NCBI RefSeq assembly: GCF_000015765.1
Contig: NC_008942.1
Location: forward strand, 635,921 to 699,920
Source of the DNA: Methanocorpusculum labreanum Z
GTDB lineage: Archaea > Halobacteriota > Methanomicrobia > Methanomicrobiales > Methanocorpusculaceae
Direction of reading: 5' to 3'
DNA: 64,000 bases
Shown here piece by piece: positions 26,641-34,652 of this stretch (the stretch's first letter is position 1; each line of letters begins with the position of its first letter). Below the pieces are notes generated by a model. That model did no database searches, was not told the origin of the DNA, and worked only from the letters and a program-made list of their open reading frames with translations. A program made the translations under genes and the position numbers.

Positions 26641-28338
26641 TCACTCGAGAATTATGAGACTACCTAGATACACCGAGGCATTAGCCGGTTCAACATAGAT
26701 CAGCACGTACTGTTCTTCGTTTGAGGGCGGGATACCCCAGAGACAATACATCCATCCCCCGCCTGCCTGGGCAAGGGAAATGACCTCGCGGGCTATCGAC
26801 ATTCCAAGCGAATTTATCATGCCCAGCTGGTTAGTTCCCGCCATCTCCGGGTTCATCGCATCCGCAAGGTCAATTCCGTTTTCCGTGACGGCAAACGGAT
26901 ATAATCCTTCGATCTGCAGTTCACTGTTTGGATCCTTGATCATCTCAATCACCGATTCGATTCCTTCCGTCTTCGCAAGATACTGCATGTTTCTCACCTG
27001 ATACGTCAAATCCTCGTGTTCGGTCCAGGAGATGTACTGGTCCTGGGACAAGGGGTTTTCCTGTATATATATGCCAGATCCGATCAACCACGTATCATCC
27101 ACCGGCATAACATAGGAAAGTTTGAACTCCTGCGCAAAGTCATGATCCGGGTTTGGATACAGATAACAGACATACCCTCCTCCCTGTTTTGCTCTGGCGA
27201 TCACTCTATGCAGAACCTTGACTCCATTTGGGTCCTCCATGAAAAATCGGTCTTCGCCGATAAGGCCTGGCTGATAGGGTAGAGCCAACACTTCTCCATC
27301 CATGCTGTATGCAAAGATATACTGCTCCCCATTGACGAACTCACCTTCTTGATCATTGAACGCATTCAAGGCCTCTTCTTTGGTATGGGTCTGAGCATAG
27401 ACATACGCCTTCTCGACAAAACTTTTCAGATCTTCTATCGTCAGGTTTGTTTTTGTCTCGTTTGTGGTCTTCACTTCGGCATTGTCGGTAACGACCATCC
27501 TCCACTCCATGCCGTATCCTGGATACACCGTGTCCCAGACCGCGTTGATCTGGATCATGTCGACCCACGTGGAGTCATAGAACAGATACGAGACATTTCC
27601 AGACGAAGAATCAATAATTATCTTCGCTGCATTCTGTAAGGTGTCGCTCTGATACAAGGAATCAGTAAATATGTTTTTACCGATCTCCTGCGAGTCCTTA
27701 TCATAAATCACTATGCCGTCATTTTGAGCGACCCACAATGTGTATCCATATATGTGTCTGACGTATTCATTGAGTCCGGCAAAAAGCGCCCATGTATTGA
27801 TCCCGACCCGTAGAGTACCGTTAAACGTACCCTCTGCATCATACAACGGCGCAGTGATCACGATCCCGCTTTCATTATTGAGCAAACGCGAGTATCCTGA
27901 TATTATGCACTGTGATCCTGCGGCCTGGTAATCCTCTTTGGTATAATGGGTTGTTGCCTTGCTGACACCGATCTCCATGGTTTGACTGAGATCTTCAGTT
28001 GACGCAATGAGCGTGTTATTTGTATCAAACAGTCCTGCTTCGAACGAAAACGGGATGTCCCGTCTCAATTTCAGAAGTGCAAGCTCGACTTTCGGATCAT
28101 CGATTGGTACGCCGTCAAGGTCTCTCGCGGTTTTCCACACTAAACAGCACGCTTGCTCCATCTCTTTGGTGATCAAATGCGTGAGCGGATAAAGGGCCGC
28201 ATCCATCTCACTGATGTGTTCAGCGGAAACCGGCTGCAGTTCGGTTGTATTTTGTGCAGATATAACACACCCGGAGGTACAAATGCAAAATAGGAGTAAT
28301 GCAATTATACTGACACCCGAAATTACATGCCGTGTCAT
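26641..28338 (-). CDS. Multi-Cache-domain lipoprotein A
   Basis: A 565-residue lipoprotein. The start at 28338 gives a normal signal peptide ending ICTSGC with the lipid Cys at residue 24. The longer frame from 28437 would put 33 charged residues before it. GGTGA lies 5 nt before the ATG. After the lipobox come a helical segment and a first PAS-like sensor domain (to about 310), then a Cache_2-type domain (ALNAFNDQEGEFVNGEQYIF ... LSYVMPVDDTWLIGSGIY), then a third Cache-like unit (DPNSELQIEGLYPFAV ... QAGGGWMYCLW). There is no cytoplasmic or output domain. Four close paralogues lie upstream. It is followed by P1. Ligand unknown; it presumably binds small organic molecules outside the cell. 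Confidence 0.85.
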   Translation of the reverse strand: MTRHVISGVSIIALLLFCICTSGCVISAQNTTELQPVSAEHISEMDAALYPLTHLITKEMEQACCLVWKTARDLDGVPIDDPKVELALLKLRRDIPFSFEAGLFDTNNTLIASTEDLSQTMEIGVSKATTHYTKEDYQAAGSQCIISGYSRLLNNESGIVITAPLYDAEGTFNGTLRVGINTWALFAGLNEYVRHIYGYTLWVAQNDGIVIYDKDSQEIGKNIFTDSLYQSDTLQNAAKIIIDSSSGNVSYLFYDSTWVDMIQINAVWDTVYPGYGMEWRMVVTDNAEVKTTNETKTNLTIEDLKSFVEKAYVYAQTHTKEEALNAFNDQEGEFVNGEQYIFAYSMDGEVLALPYQPGLIGEDRFFMEDPNGVKVLHRVIARAKQGGGYVCYLYPNPDHDFAQEFKLSYVMPVDDTWLIGSGIYIQENPLSQDQYISWTEHEDLTYQVRNMQYLAKTEGIESVIEMIKDPNSELQIEGLYPFAVTENGIDLADAMNPEMAGTNQLGMINSLGMSIAREVISLAQAGGGWMYCLWGIPPSNEEQYVLIYVEPANASVYLGSLIILE

Positions 28339-28450
28339 TTTTTCACCAGGGTTTTGATGATGACCCCTCTCTTTGAAGAGTTTCCGTCTTTTTCCGTATG
28401 GAGCATCAGTCCTCGTTTTTCTAAAAGATTTGATCATTTTCCGCCTCCAC

Positions 28451-30145
28451 TCACTCCAGGATCATATAACTGGCAAAGTAGGTGTCGTTCCCTGCCGGCT
28501 CCACATAATCCAGAACAAACACCTCTTTTTGTTTTTCCGCGTCCCAGGCAAGCGTATACATCAGACCGCCTCCTTCCTGACCCAGGGATATTCCTTCCCT
28601 GACAAACGACATTCCGTAACTGTTGAGACTGCCGAGCTGATTGGTCCCGACAATCGCCGGGTCATTGGAAAAGGCAAGAATAGTACCGTTTCCAGAGATC
28701 GCAAACGGATACAGACCATCCCGCTGGAATGAACTGTTTGGATCCATCATCATGTCGGTAACGGCAGGAATACCCTCGACGGCTGCAAGATACTTCATGG
28801 TTCGAACCTGCTTGATAAGTTCGTTTCGCATCTTCCAGTCGACATTGGTCGTATGGGAAAACGGAGCATTATGTTCATACAGACCAGCACCAAGGTACCA
28901 TTCGTTGTCTACCGGGATCACATAGGAGAGCTTTAATTCGGTAGAGTAACCGACACTTGGATTTGGATACAGGTACAGAACATACCCTCCGCCCTGCTCT
29001 GCCCGTGCGATCACTCTCTGTACATATTTTACGCCGGCAGGATCCTCTGCAAACCAGGAATTTTCTCCGATAAGTGCCGGCTGATAGGGAAGCGACAACA
29101 CGGTCCCGTCCATACCTCCTGCAAAGATATACAGCTCTCCGTCAATAAAATCCCCCTTTGGATCATTGAATGCGGCGAGGGCTTTTGTTTTACCTTCGGT
29201 CAGGGCATAGATATAGGCCTTCATAACGAACACCTTCAGTTCGTCTGGAGTAACTATCGGCTCCATAAGTTCGTGGAGTGGCGGGACTGTGTCGACAAGT
29301 ACAATTTTCCATGTCTGTCCGTATCCTGGTTCAAGTGTGCTCCATACGGCATTTGTCTGGGAAATATTGTTCCATGCTGCTGAATAGAAAATGTAGGAGG
29401 TGTGTCCTGATTCGTTTGTGAGAATATCTTTAGTTGCTGCAGTGAATGATGGTGTGTACGCCGATGAAGGGTTCGTGAGGTCGGATCCGATTTTGGTCAT
29501 TTCTTCGTCATATATTATTTGTCCGTTTTCCTGAGCGGCCCAGACGGTATATCCGTATTTTGTCCTCAGTTCGTCCGCCGGTCCGGAGAAAAGAGACTCT
29601 ATGTTGAGAGATACCTGTATGGTCCCGTCATAATTGCCTTCTGCGTCGTAGACTGGTGCAATAACCTTTATTCCTCTGTCTCCATTTTGGAATGTGACAA
29701 AGTTGGATACTACACAGGCAGATCCGACAGCTTTTAGCTCTTCTTCGGTGTATGGCGTAGTTATGATCTCTGTTCCAACGAGTTGCTGACTATTCTGTTC
29801 TCCCGTAATGGCTGTAAGAATGTTGTCCTTGTCCACGCGGCCGACTTCGTAAGAGAGGGGGATCTCACTTTTGAGTTTCAGTAAAGCGAGATCTACCTCC
29901 GGGCCATCTTTGGGCATGCCGTCTAGTTCTCTTGCTGCATTCCACACCGCTGCAGTCGTCTCCTTCATCTGCTCATCGATGTTTAGGATATAGGTGTCCA
30001 GAGCTGCGTCCATCTCGGCATAGTACTCATCCGATACCGGCTGAAGCGTCGGTGTTTCCTGAACTGGCGTAATACAGCCGGATGCAGATATAAAAAAAAG
30101 AACTATCAGTATGGATAGGATCTTCGAAGACGCGTTTCGTATCAT
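28451..30145 (-). CDS. Multi-Cache-domain lipoprotein B
   Basis: A 564-residue paralogue of lipoprotein A with the lipobox ISASGC (Cys24). The N-terminus MIRNASSKILSILIVLFF is nearly the same as in lipoproteins C and D. Domain order is the same: N-terminal sensor region with ARELDGMPKDGPEVDLALLK, Cache_2-like domain with ALAAFNDPKGDFIDGELYIF and LSYVIPVDNEWYLGAGLY, and a C-terminal unit ending YFASYMILE. It has its own TATA box, 39 nt before the ATG, and AAGGAA as ribosome site. Upstream of the promoter is the relic of a sixth paralogue. It may read through into A, 112 nt downstream. Confidence 0.87.
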   Translation of the reverse strand: MIRNASSKILSILIVLFFISASGCITPVQETPTLQPVSDEYYAEMDAALDTYILNIDEQMKETTAAVWNAARELDGMPKDGPEVDLALLKLKSEIPLSYEVGRVDKDNILTAITGEQNSQQLVGTEIITTPYTEEELKAVGSACVVSNFVTFQNGDRGIKVIAPVYDAEGNYDGTIQVSLNIESLFSGPADELRTKYGYTVWAAQENGQIIYDEEMTKIGSDLTNPSSAYTPSFTAATKDILTNESGHTSYIFYSAAWNNISQTNAVWSTLEPGYGQTWKIVLVDTVPPLHELMEPIVTPDELKVFVMKAYIYALTEGKTKALAAFNDPKGDFIDGELYIFAGGMDGTVLSLPYQPALIGENSWFAEDPAGVKYVQRVIARAEQGGGYVLYLYPNPSVGYSTELKLSYVIPVDNEWYLGAGLYEHNAPFSHTTNVDWKMRNELIKQVRTMKYLAAVEGIPAVTDMMMDPNSSFQRDGLYPFAISGNGTILAFSNDPAIVGTNQLGSLNSYGMSFVREGISLGQEGGGLMYTLAWDAEKQKEVFVLDYVEPAGNDTYFASYMILE

Positions 30146-30183
30146 GATCGGATTCCTTAGTGAACAATAGGAAAGGGAAAGTT

Positions 30184-30196
30184 CTTATATCTTTTT
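30184..30196 (-). promoter_or_regulatory. TATA box of Cache lipoprotein gene B
   Basis: On the minus strand the sequence reads AAAAAGATATAAG, 39 nt before the ATG. The surrounding 50 bp (from the ATG to CCCACGATAAAAAG) is almost identical upstream of gene C (38420-38432) and similar before gene D (40244-40255). Confidence 0.7.
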
Positions 30197-30223
30197 ATCG
30201 TGGGAATTACTTTCAGTTTTTTC

Positions 30224-30271
30224 TCATTCGAGAATCATAAAACATGCAAAGCAGGCATCATTGCCCGCCGG
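30224..30271 (-). pseudogene. 3' relic of a sixth Cache lipoprotein gene
   Basis: These 48 bases on the minus strand encode PAGNDACFACFMILE and a stop, aligning with the last 15 residues of paralogues B-D (for example PAGNDTYFASYMILE). DNA identity with the same spot in gene D is clear up to the CCGG at 30268-30271 and then ends. In paralogues C and D the promoter is likewise preceded by the 3' end of another array member, so this is what is left of a gene lost when the island at 30.3-35.5 kb arrived or rearranged. Confidence 0.8.
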
Positions 30272-30574
30272 TGACCATCATGAGATGGAAAAAATCCATC
30301 GACCTACCACTCCAAGAATCATTTTTGCAGACATTTTGCGATGGAGAGGTACGCTCAACTATTCTCCTCCACCTTTTCCCTCCTCATCACCCGCCTCAAT
30401 ACCCCGGATTTTTCCGCGTCTCTACTCGAAAACCACAATTTCGATTGGAAAATACCCGTCTGCCAAGCAAAAACACCCCTTTGCCGACAGCAAAATACCA
30501 TACCCCAGACAAAAAATACGCCGTATGCTGGCGATTCTGCCGGCAAAACCTCAAAACTATATAAAGGAATACCC

Positions 30575-30833
<259 letters not shown>

Positions 30834-31067
30834 CCCTGTTAATTTATATATAATGACCGCATGGGGGAGAAAATACGTCGAATCTTGCCGATTTACAATT
30901 TCGACCACCGAAAATCATCATTAAAAAATGGTCAAAATTGATCGGCGGGAGGTGATTTTGGAATCGAAACACCTATTTGCGAATGGAAAAATGAACAAAA
31001 TTTCGTCCGTGAAGATCGTCCCAAAAACGACCCCGGAACTACCGATCCAATTCGGAAATGGTAAGGC
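30834..31067. other. Intergenic stretch, no gene seen
   Basis: Low-to-medium GC DNA between two repeats. An 87-residue frame from 30928 extends into the next repeat and has no ribosome site, so I do not call it. Confidence 0.4.
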
Positions 31068-31258
31068 CGGGTTTGGATGTATGAGAATTCCACCGCGAAT
31101 AATCGCGAATCTCCGCGAATCGCATTTTCCTTACGCTGTCTTCTTGTCCTCGTCGTTTCACTCCTCGGCCGCGTTCCTACGCTCCGCCTGATCGGCTCCG
31201 CGTGGCCGGAACGCCAGCGTGGAAAATGCTGGAAAACCCGCGTCGCGGGTTTTCTCCT
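31068..31258 (+). repeat. CGCGAAT-type dispersed repeat with terminal hairpin, copy 1
   Basis: The unit starts near TTTGGATGTATGAGAATTCC, continues with three CGCGAAT-like motifs (CCGCGAATAATCGCGAATC), a variable GC-rich middle (CGCTCCGCCTGATCGGCTCC), and ends with GCTGGAAAACCCGCGTC and its complement, forming a strong hairpin followed by TTTTCT. It is paired with an inverted copy at 31304-31482, giving a 415-bp palindrome. Related units are at 36420-36620 and 49147-49320. Confidence 0.8.
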
Positions 31259-31303
31259 GATAATTTATTGATCTATTTTGTAATTACAAGGATTTCAGAC
31301 TCT

Positions 31304-31482
31304 TTATAGAAAACCCGCGACGCGGGTTTTCCAGCATTTTTCGTTTCGCCGTCCCGACCACGCGGAGCCGATCAGGCGGAGCGTAGGGACGCGACCGAAG
31401 GTCAAGAGGGCGGAACAGGAAAAATGCGATTCGCGGAGATTCGCGATTATTCGCGGTGGAATATCTCATGTGTCCACACCCG
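31304..31482 (-). repeat. CGCGAAT-type dispersed repeat with terminal hairpin, copy 2 (inverted)
   Basis: Inverted partner of the unit at 31068-31258, separated by a 45-nt AT-rich loop. The CGCGAAT block, the CGGAGCCGATCAGGCGGAGCG block and the terminal hairpin AAAACCCGCGACGCGGGTTTT are preserved, while the middle has diverged in parts. Confidence 0.8.
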
Positions 31483-31591
31483 ACCAACTCCTTCCCGAAT
31501 CTTCACGTTTTTCTCCCCCCTCCTAATACGATTTTTTTGCATCGTAAAATCCTCTTCTCACTCACTGACCACCACGGATCTGCAAAAATAG

Positions 31592-31631
31592 GAGGCATTA
31601 TCGCACCGCGCGGTTCGGGGTATAAATACTC
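31592..31631 (+). promoter_or_regulatory. TATA-containing 40-bp block, copy 2
   Basis: Matches the block at 6873-6912 at 37 of 40 positions, including CACCGCGCGGT and the TATA (GGGGTATAAATACTC). It lies inside the accessory island, 325 nt before the first gene of the eight-gene operon. The sequences that follow the two copies are unrelated. Confidence 0.45.
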
Positions 31632-31857
31632 ACAATCCAACAAAAGATATATTCCGGGGACCTCTCCCGAAAACCAAAAACACCAAAGCAAGCGTGATAC
31701 CAAGAAAAAAATCAACAAACCGCCGGCCATAATCCGACCGGCCAAAAGGACTCTCTTTCCCCCAACTTCGACGTTACCTCAGCCCCCCTTATCTTCTCTA
31801 AATTATGATGCAATTTTTGAAATAATTTCTCGTTTTTCAAAAAAACATACACTAATA

Positions 31858-31886
31858 TGCATAGAAAAATAATTATTTTGTATGCA
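31858..31886. promoter_or_regulatory. 29-bp palindrome, possible operator of the island operon
   Basis: TGCATA arms flank an A/T core (AGAAAAATAATTATTTTG), with 11 of 14 arm positions pairing. It is 70 nt before the start of a short RHH-like gene, the first of the operon. Such an arrangement is typical of self-regulating small DNA-binding proteins, but the binding is inference. Confidence 0.45.
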
Positions 31887-31956
31887 ACTGAGGGGGAAAT
31901 GACCCCGGTGAAACTGCTGGAAAAAACCTCTGCAAAAGAGGGGAAGTGATAAAAAA

Positions 31957-32106
31957 TTGAAAAACCATTTCAACCTCACGATCAGCGACCCTGACAAAAA
32001 GACGTTCGCTGCATTCACGAAAAAGTATCCAAACCCGAGGACTTCGAAAGTCATCCTCGCTCTCATCAGAGAACACATGAAAGGAGAACCACAGAGAAAT
32101 GCCTGA
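31957..32106 (+). CDS. Small putative DNA-binding protein (RHH-like), first gene of island operon
   Basis: A 49-residue frame starting at TTG 31957 with GAGGGGAAG 9-13 nt upstream. It reads LKNHFNLTISDPDKKTFAAF and TSKVILALIREHMKG, which has the strand followed by two helices of ribbon-helix-helix proteins. The stop lies in ATGCCTGA and overlaps the next ATG by 8 nt. The ribosome site is inside a small hairpin (CCTCT/AGAGG). A palindrome upstream could be its operator. TTG start and short length make the call moderate. Confidence 0.5.
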   Translation: MKNHFNLTISDPDKKTFAAFTKKYPNPRTSKVILALIREHMKGEPQRNA

Positions 32107-32464
32107 CTTTAGAGTTTACGTCCCAGAATCAAAATCCGGGGTCATGTATCAGTTCAAAGAACAGTTCGGCAAAGATGGATCACCCATGATCGTAAACTTC
32201 ATGGAAGAATCCCTGAATGGAAATGTGGCCGCTCCCGAAAATCAAGAAGAAAAAACCGCCCGCATCTACGACCTCTACTTCGGCGACATAACCAACGAAC
32301 GTGAATTCGTCCGACTTCTCGGCGGAAGAAAAAGCGCGGAAGCCGCCGTCATCAACCGGTGTGCAGAACTTAGCAGAAAATACCCGGACATCTCAGGTGA
32401 TGTCATAGAAAAGTTCAAAGAAAACCATCCAAACTTCGAAAAAATCACTGGAGTAATCAAATGA
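32099..32464 (+). CDS. Island operon protein of 121 residues, unknown
   Basis: Starts MPDFRVYVPESKSGVMYQF and is acidic overall with helical segments towards the C-terminus (EKFKENHPNFEKI). The ATG overlaps the preceding small gene and the stop overlaps the next by ATGA. No motif that I recognise, and no signal peptide or membrane segment. Compact overlaps like these are common in archaeal viruses and plasmids. Confidence 0.65.
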   Translation: MPDFRVYVPESKSGVMYQFKEQFGKDGSPMIVNFMEESLNGNVAAPENQEEKTARIYDLYFGDITNEREFVRLLGGRKSAEAAVINRCAELSRKYPDISGDVIEKFKENHPNFEKITGVIK

Positions 32465-32577
32465 CCAAAAAACATGCCTGTCCGATGACGGTCTGGAAAC
32501 TTAATCAGGGAACAGGCAATAGACAATTTGCACTGCAAAGAGAAAAAGCAACCGCCCCCACGACAGGTGGACCATGA
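32461..32577 (+). CDS. Island operon mini-protein of 38 residues
   Basis: A short frame starting MTKKHACPMTVWKLNQGT. It is held between two ATGA overlaps (32461 and 32574), and this placement is the main support for translation. No known family. It could also be a non-functional spacer frame, but the exact coupling at both ends argues against that. Confidence 0.45.
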   Translation: MTKKHACPMTVWKLNQGTGNRQFALQREKATAPTTGGP

Positions 32578-32828
32578 CCTTTGAGCCCAAAAACCAGATA
32601 TGGAGCAGAGCCGATTACGACGCATCGCCCTATCTCGACACGATCATCACGTCCCTCAATCCCAAAAGGAACAATCGTGCAGCCCGGCTCATCAATGTAA
32701 TGCACAAACTCCTTGTCGGTCTTATCACCGATCATCTTAGGGATCATGGCATTCCCTTTGCCGCCATCAGCGGCGAAACATTTACTCTCACCATCAGATT
32801 TTTCAGCGAAGTGCCGGAGGAACCATGA
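32574..32828 (+). CDS. Island operon protein of 84 residues, unknown
   Basis: Starts MTFEPKNQIWSRADYD. The middle is helical (RAARLINVMHKLLVGLITDH) and the end is strand-like (ETFTLTIRFFSEVPEEP). Both ends overlap neighbours by ATGA. No cysteine motif, no signal peptide. Function unknown; its position directly before an HNH endonuclease suggests a nucleic-acid related role. Confidence 0.6.
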   Translation: MTFEPKNQIWSRADYDASPYLDTIITSLNPKRNNRAARLINVMHKLLVGLITDHLRDHGIPFAAISGETFTLTIRFFSEVPEEP

Positions 32829-33352
32829 CCCCTGACAGGAAACCCTGCCTGGGTCTCCGGCTCGCCGACCGGGTGATCCTCTCAAAGATCCTTACAGGCA
32901 CGTGGAAACTCGATGCGGAAAACGGCGAGATCATCTCGCGGAACACCGGGAAGCCTCTGAGATTTGTCCATAAGAACAACGGGTATCTCTCGATGACAAC
33001 CCAGTACAAAGGGCATAACGTCGCCATCACCAAGCATCGGGCCGTCTTCATCGCCGGAACCTGTAAAACTATGGACGATCTACCGGTCGACCTGAACCTT
33101 CACATCGACCATATCAACGGGAACATCGAAGACTGCCGGCTCGCAAACCTTCGGCTCATCCCCTTCTGGGACAACAACCACCCGCAGTCGGGACAAAAAA
33201 AGCGGATCTTTACCGATGAACAAGTCGCTGAGATCCGACGACGGTATGCGGAAGGCGAACCACCGCGGGTTCTTGCGCCGGAGTTTGGTGTGGTCAAGAG
33301 CACGATCCACCGGATCGTTTCCCGGCGGACCTATGCGGAGGTGGGCCTGTGA
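32825..33352 (+). CDS. HNH endonuclease with C-terminal helix-turn-helix
   Basis: A 175-residue protein. The HNH motif is HIDHINGNIEDCRLANLR near residues 93-110, preceded by a strand-rich domain (GYLSMTTQYKGHNVAITKHR). The C-terminus has a resolvase/AP2-type helix-turn-helix, FTDEQVAEIRRRYAEG then APEFGVVKSTIHRIVSRRTY. This layout is seen in free-standing HNH homing-type nucleases of phages and group I intron-like settings. It overlaps its neighbours by 4 nt on both sides. It is the only clear enzyme in the island and marks it as selfish or viral in origin. Confidence 0.85.
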   Translation: MTPDRKPCLGLRLADRVILSKILTGTWKLDAENGEIISRNTGKPLRFVHKNNGYLSMTTQYKGHNVAITKHRAVFIAGTCKTMDDLPVDLNLHIDHINGNIEDCRLANLRLIPFWDNNHPQSGQKKRIFTDEQVAEIRRRYAEGEPPRVLAPEFGVVKSTIHRIVSRRTYAEVGL

Positions 33353-33609
33353 GCGAACCCGGAACGGAATACCTGCGAAGGATCAAGTTCTCCTGCCCGG
33401 TCTGCCTGAACTCGGTCACGGAAAAGATCTGGGTCGAGGACAAACGCGATCTGAAACAGGCGGTTCTAAACTGCCCGGTCTGCGGTTCGCCGACGATGCG
33501 GATTGATTCTCCGGATGACGACATCCAGTTCTTCGCCTATCTGGATATGCGAAGGACAATTATTGAACGGATCAATGAACAGCAGGAGGATACCTATGAC
33601 TATCTTTAA
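33349..33609 (+). CDS. Zinc-ribbon protein of 86 residues
   Basis: Starts at GTG (33349) within the HNH stop codon. Two CPVC knuckles, CPVCLNSV at 16-23 and CPVCGSP near 42, form a clear zinc ribbon. The tail is acidic and helical (RRTIIERINEQQEDTYDYL). It may bind nucleic acid or protein. The next gene starts within its last codons. Confidence 0.65.
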   Translation: MSEPGTEYLRRIKFSCPVCLNSVTEKIWVEDKRDLKQAVLNCPVCGSPTMRIDSPDDDIQFFAYLDMRRTIIERINEQQEDTYDYL

Positions 33610-34096
33610 TGCTGACGAGATCCGGGCAGCTCTGGAGACGGCGTTTCCCGTGCCGATGGACGAATACGAAGATGCGTTCTACTGTCAGCTGATGGCCGGT
33701 TCCTTAAACGATCTGGCGAAGGTCTACAAACGCCGGTTTAACGAGACCGTTGATGAGATCAAGGCCGGAGGTCTTCTTTCTGAGGATTTTGTTCTGGTGC
33801 AGGAAGAATCCCGGAGAAAGGAGGTCGATATCAAGGCGCTGAGAAACGGTTTGCCGGATCTTTTCCAGGAGGTGGTGCATGTCACGACATCGGACGCGGC
33901 GAAACTTCTGTCGAACCGGTTCATCTATGAAGCGGTGAAAAAGAAGATCGGGGACCGGATCACGGATTATGACGCGGTAAATGTGGATGATCTGGAGGCG
34001 AGGCTGCCTGAGCCGGAACTTTCGGAATACATGAAGATAATAACGATCCCGAAAGGGTATGTGGTGAAAAGGGTGAGCCAGAGGAGGAGGAACTGA
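33596..34096 (+). CDS. Island operon protein of 166 residues, unknown
   Basis: The ATG at 33596 has an ideal ribosome site CAGGAGGATA and overlaps the previous gene by 14 nt. A longer frame from 33503 is not needed. Mostly helical and acidic (NADEIRAALETAFPVPMDEY), with a basic end (KGYVVKRVSQRRRN). No recognised domain. Codon use is as GC-rich as in host genes, unlike the first genes of the operon. Confidence 0.6.
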   Translation: MTIFNADEIRAALETAFPVPMDEYEDAFYCQLMAGSLNDLAKVYKRRFNETVDEIKAGGLLSEDFVLVQEESRRKEVDIKALRNGLPDLFQEVVHVTTSDAAKLLSNRFIYEAVKKKIGDRITDYDAVNVDDLEARLPEPELSEYMKIITIPKGYVVKRVSQRRRN

Positions 34097-34099
34097 CCG

Positions 34100-34285
34100 A
34101 TGAGATACTGGTACAGTTATCCGGAGCTTTTAGATAAGGAGAAGTTGAAGGCCCTGCTCGCAGAGCATAAGAGGGTCTCGGCGGTCGCTCTGCAGATTGG
34201 ATGCAGCCGGCATTCGGTGGAGACGGCGATGATGCGGCACGGGATCGAGTATCCGTCCGGGTGTATGGCGGATAAGATTCTCTAA
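34100..34285 (+). CDS. Small helix-turn-helix protein of 61 residues
   Basis: Starts MRYWYSYPELLDKEKLKALL. The stretch RVSAVALQIGCSRHSVETAMMRHGI has the spacing of a helix-turn-helix of the Hin/resolvase type. It lies 3 nt after the preceding gene and is last in the operon. A terminator-like hairpin follows at 34307-34330. It could regulate the island or assist the HNH enzyme. Confidence 0.6.
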   Translation: MRYWYSYPELLDKEKLKALLAEHKRVSAVALQIGCSRHSVETAMMRHGIEYPSGCMADKIL

Positions 34286-34306
34286 CCATCAGAGTTGTGA
34301 GGGAAT

Positions 34307-34330
34307 CTCTCGTTTTTGTCTGAACGAGAG
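34307..34330 (+). terminator. Hairpin after the island operon
   Basis: CTCTCGTT at 34307 pairs perfectly with AACGAGAG at 34323 over an 8-nt loop, and a T-rich tract follows (CTATTTTTTATTCTTTT). It marks the end of the eight-gene unit. Confidence 0.55.
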
Positions 34331-34439
34331 CAAATTTCCTCTATTTTTTATTCTTTTCCGTCCAATAATCACATAGCATGTGTGAAACGGCACGTGAATT
34401 CCGATCAACGATCTCCTCCCAATAGGGCAGAAAAAATCA

Positions 34440-34650
34440 CGTGTGTTCTGCATATGTACGGCAAGTCTATCGACAAGCGCCTTGTCTTAGCCATCTTTGA
34501 TGACCTCGATGGATCGCAAATCAAAGATTTGCTTGGCTAAGGCCACCCCTTATGGGGTTGCCCGCTCGCAAATCAAAGATTTGCTCCTCGCTTCGACCGC
34601 CGTGAGCGGTCTCAGCGATCGCAAGCCTATCGACTTGCTCATCACCTCCA
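34440..34650. repeat. Repeat cluster with two GCAAATC palindromes
   Basis: The gap between the operon and the next gene holds two 17-bp palindromes (34516-34532 and 34568-34584). It also contains AAGGCCACCCCTTATGGGGT, related to repeats near 23.39 and 35.44 kb, and near-copies of CTATCGAC. In-frame translation through it gives repetitive peptides, so I start the following gene after it. Confidence 0.65.
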
Positions 34651-34652
34651 CC

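Noticed and set aside
28339-28437. 33-residue extension of lipoprotein A
   Set aside because: It would place a charged stretch before a normal lipoprotein signal; the internal ATG has a ribosome site.
30928-31191. An 87-residue frame before the large palindrome
   Set aside because: Its second half is repeat DNA shared with other non-coding places; no start signal.
32461-32577. Possibility that the 38-residue frame is only a leader or chance frame
   Set aside because: Kept as a low-confidence gene because both ends overlap neighbours by ATGA exactly.
34497-34652. N-terminal extension of the 163-residue island protein
   Set aside because: The extension is encoded by repeat sequence with two palindromes, so the ATG at 34653 is more likely, though its ribosome site is poor.
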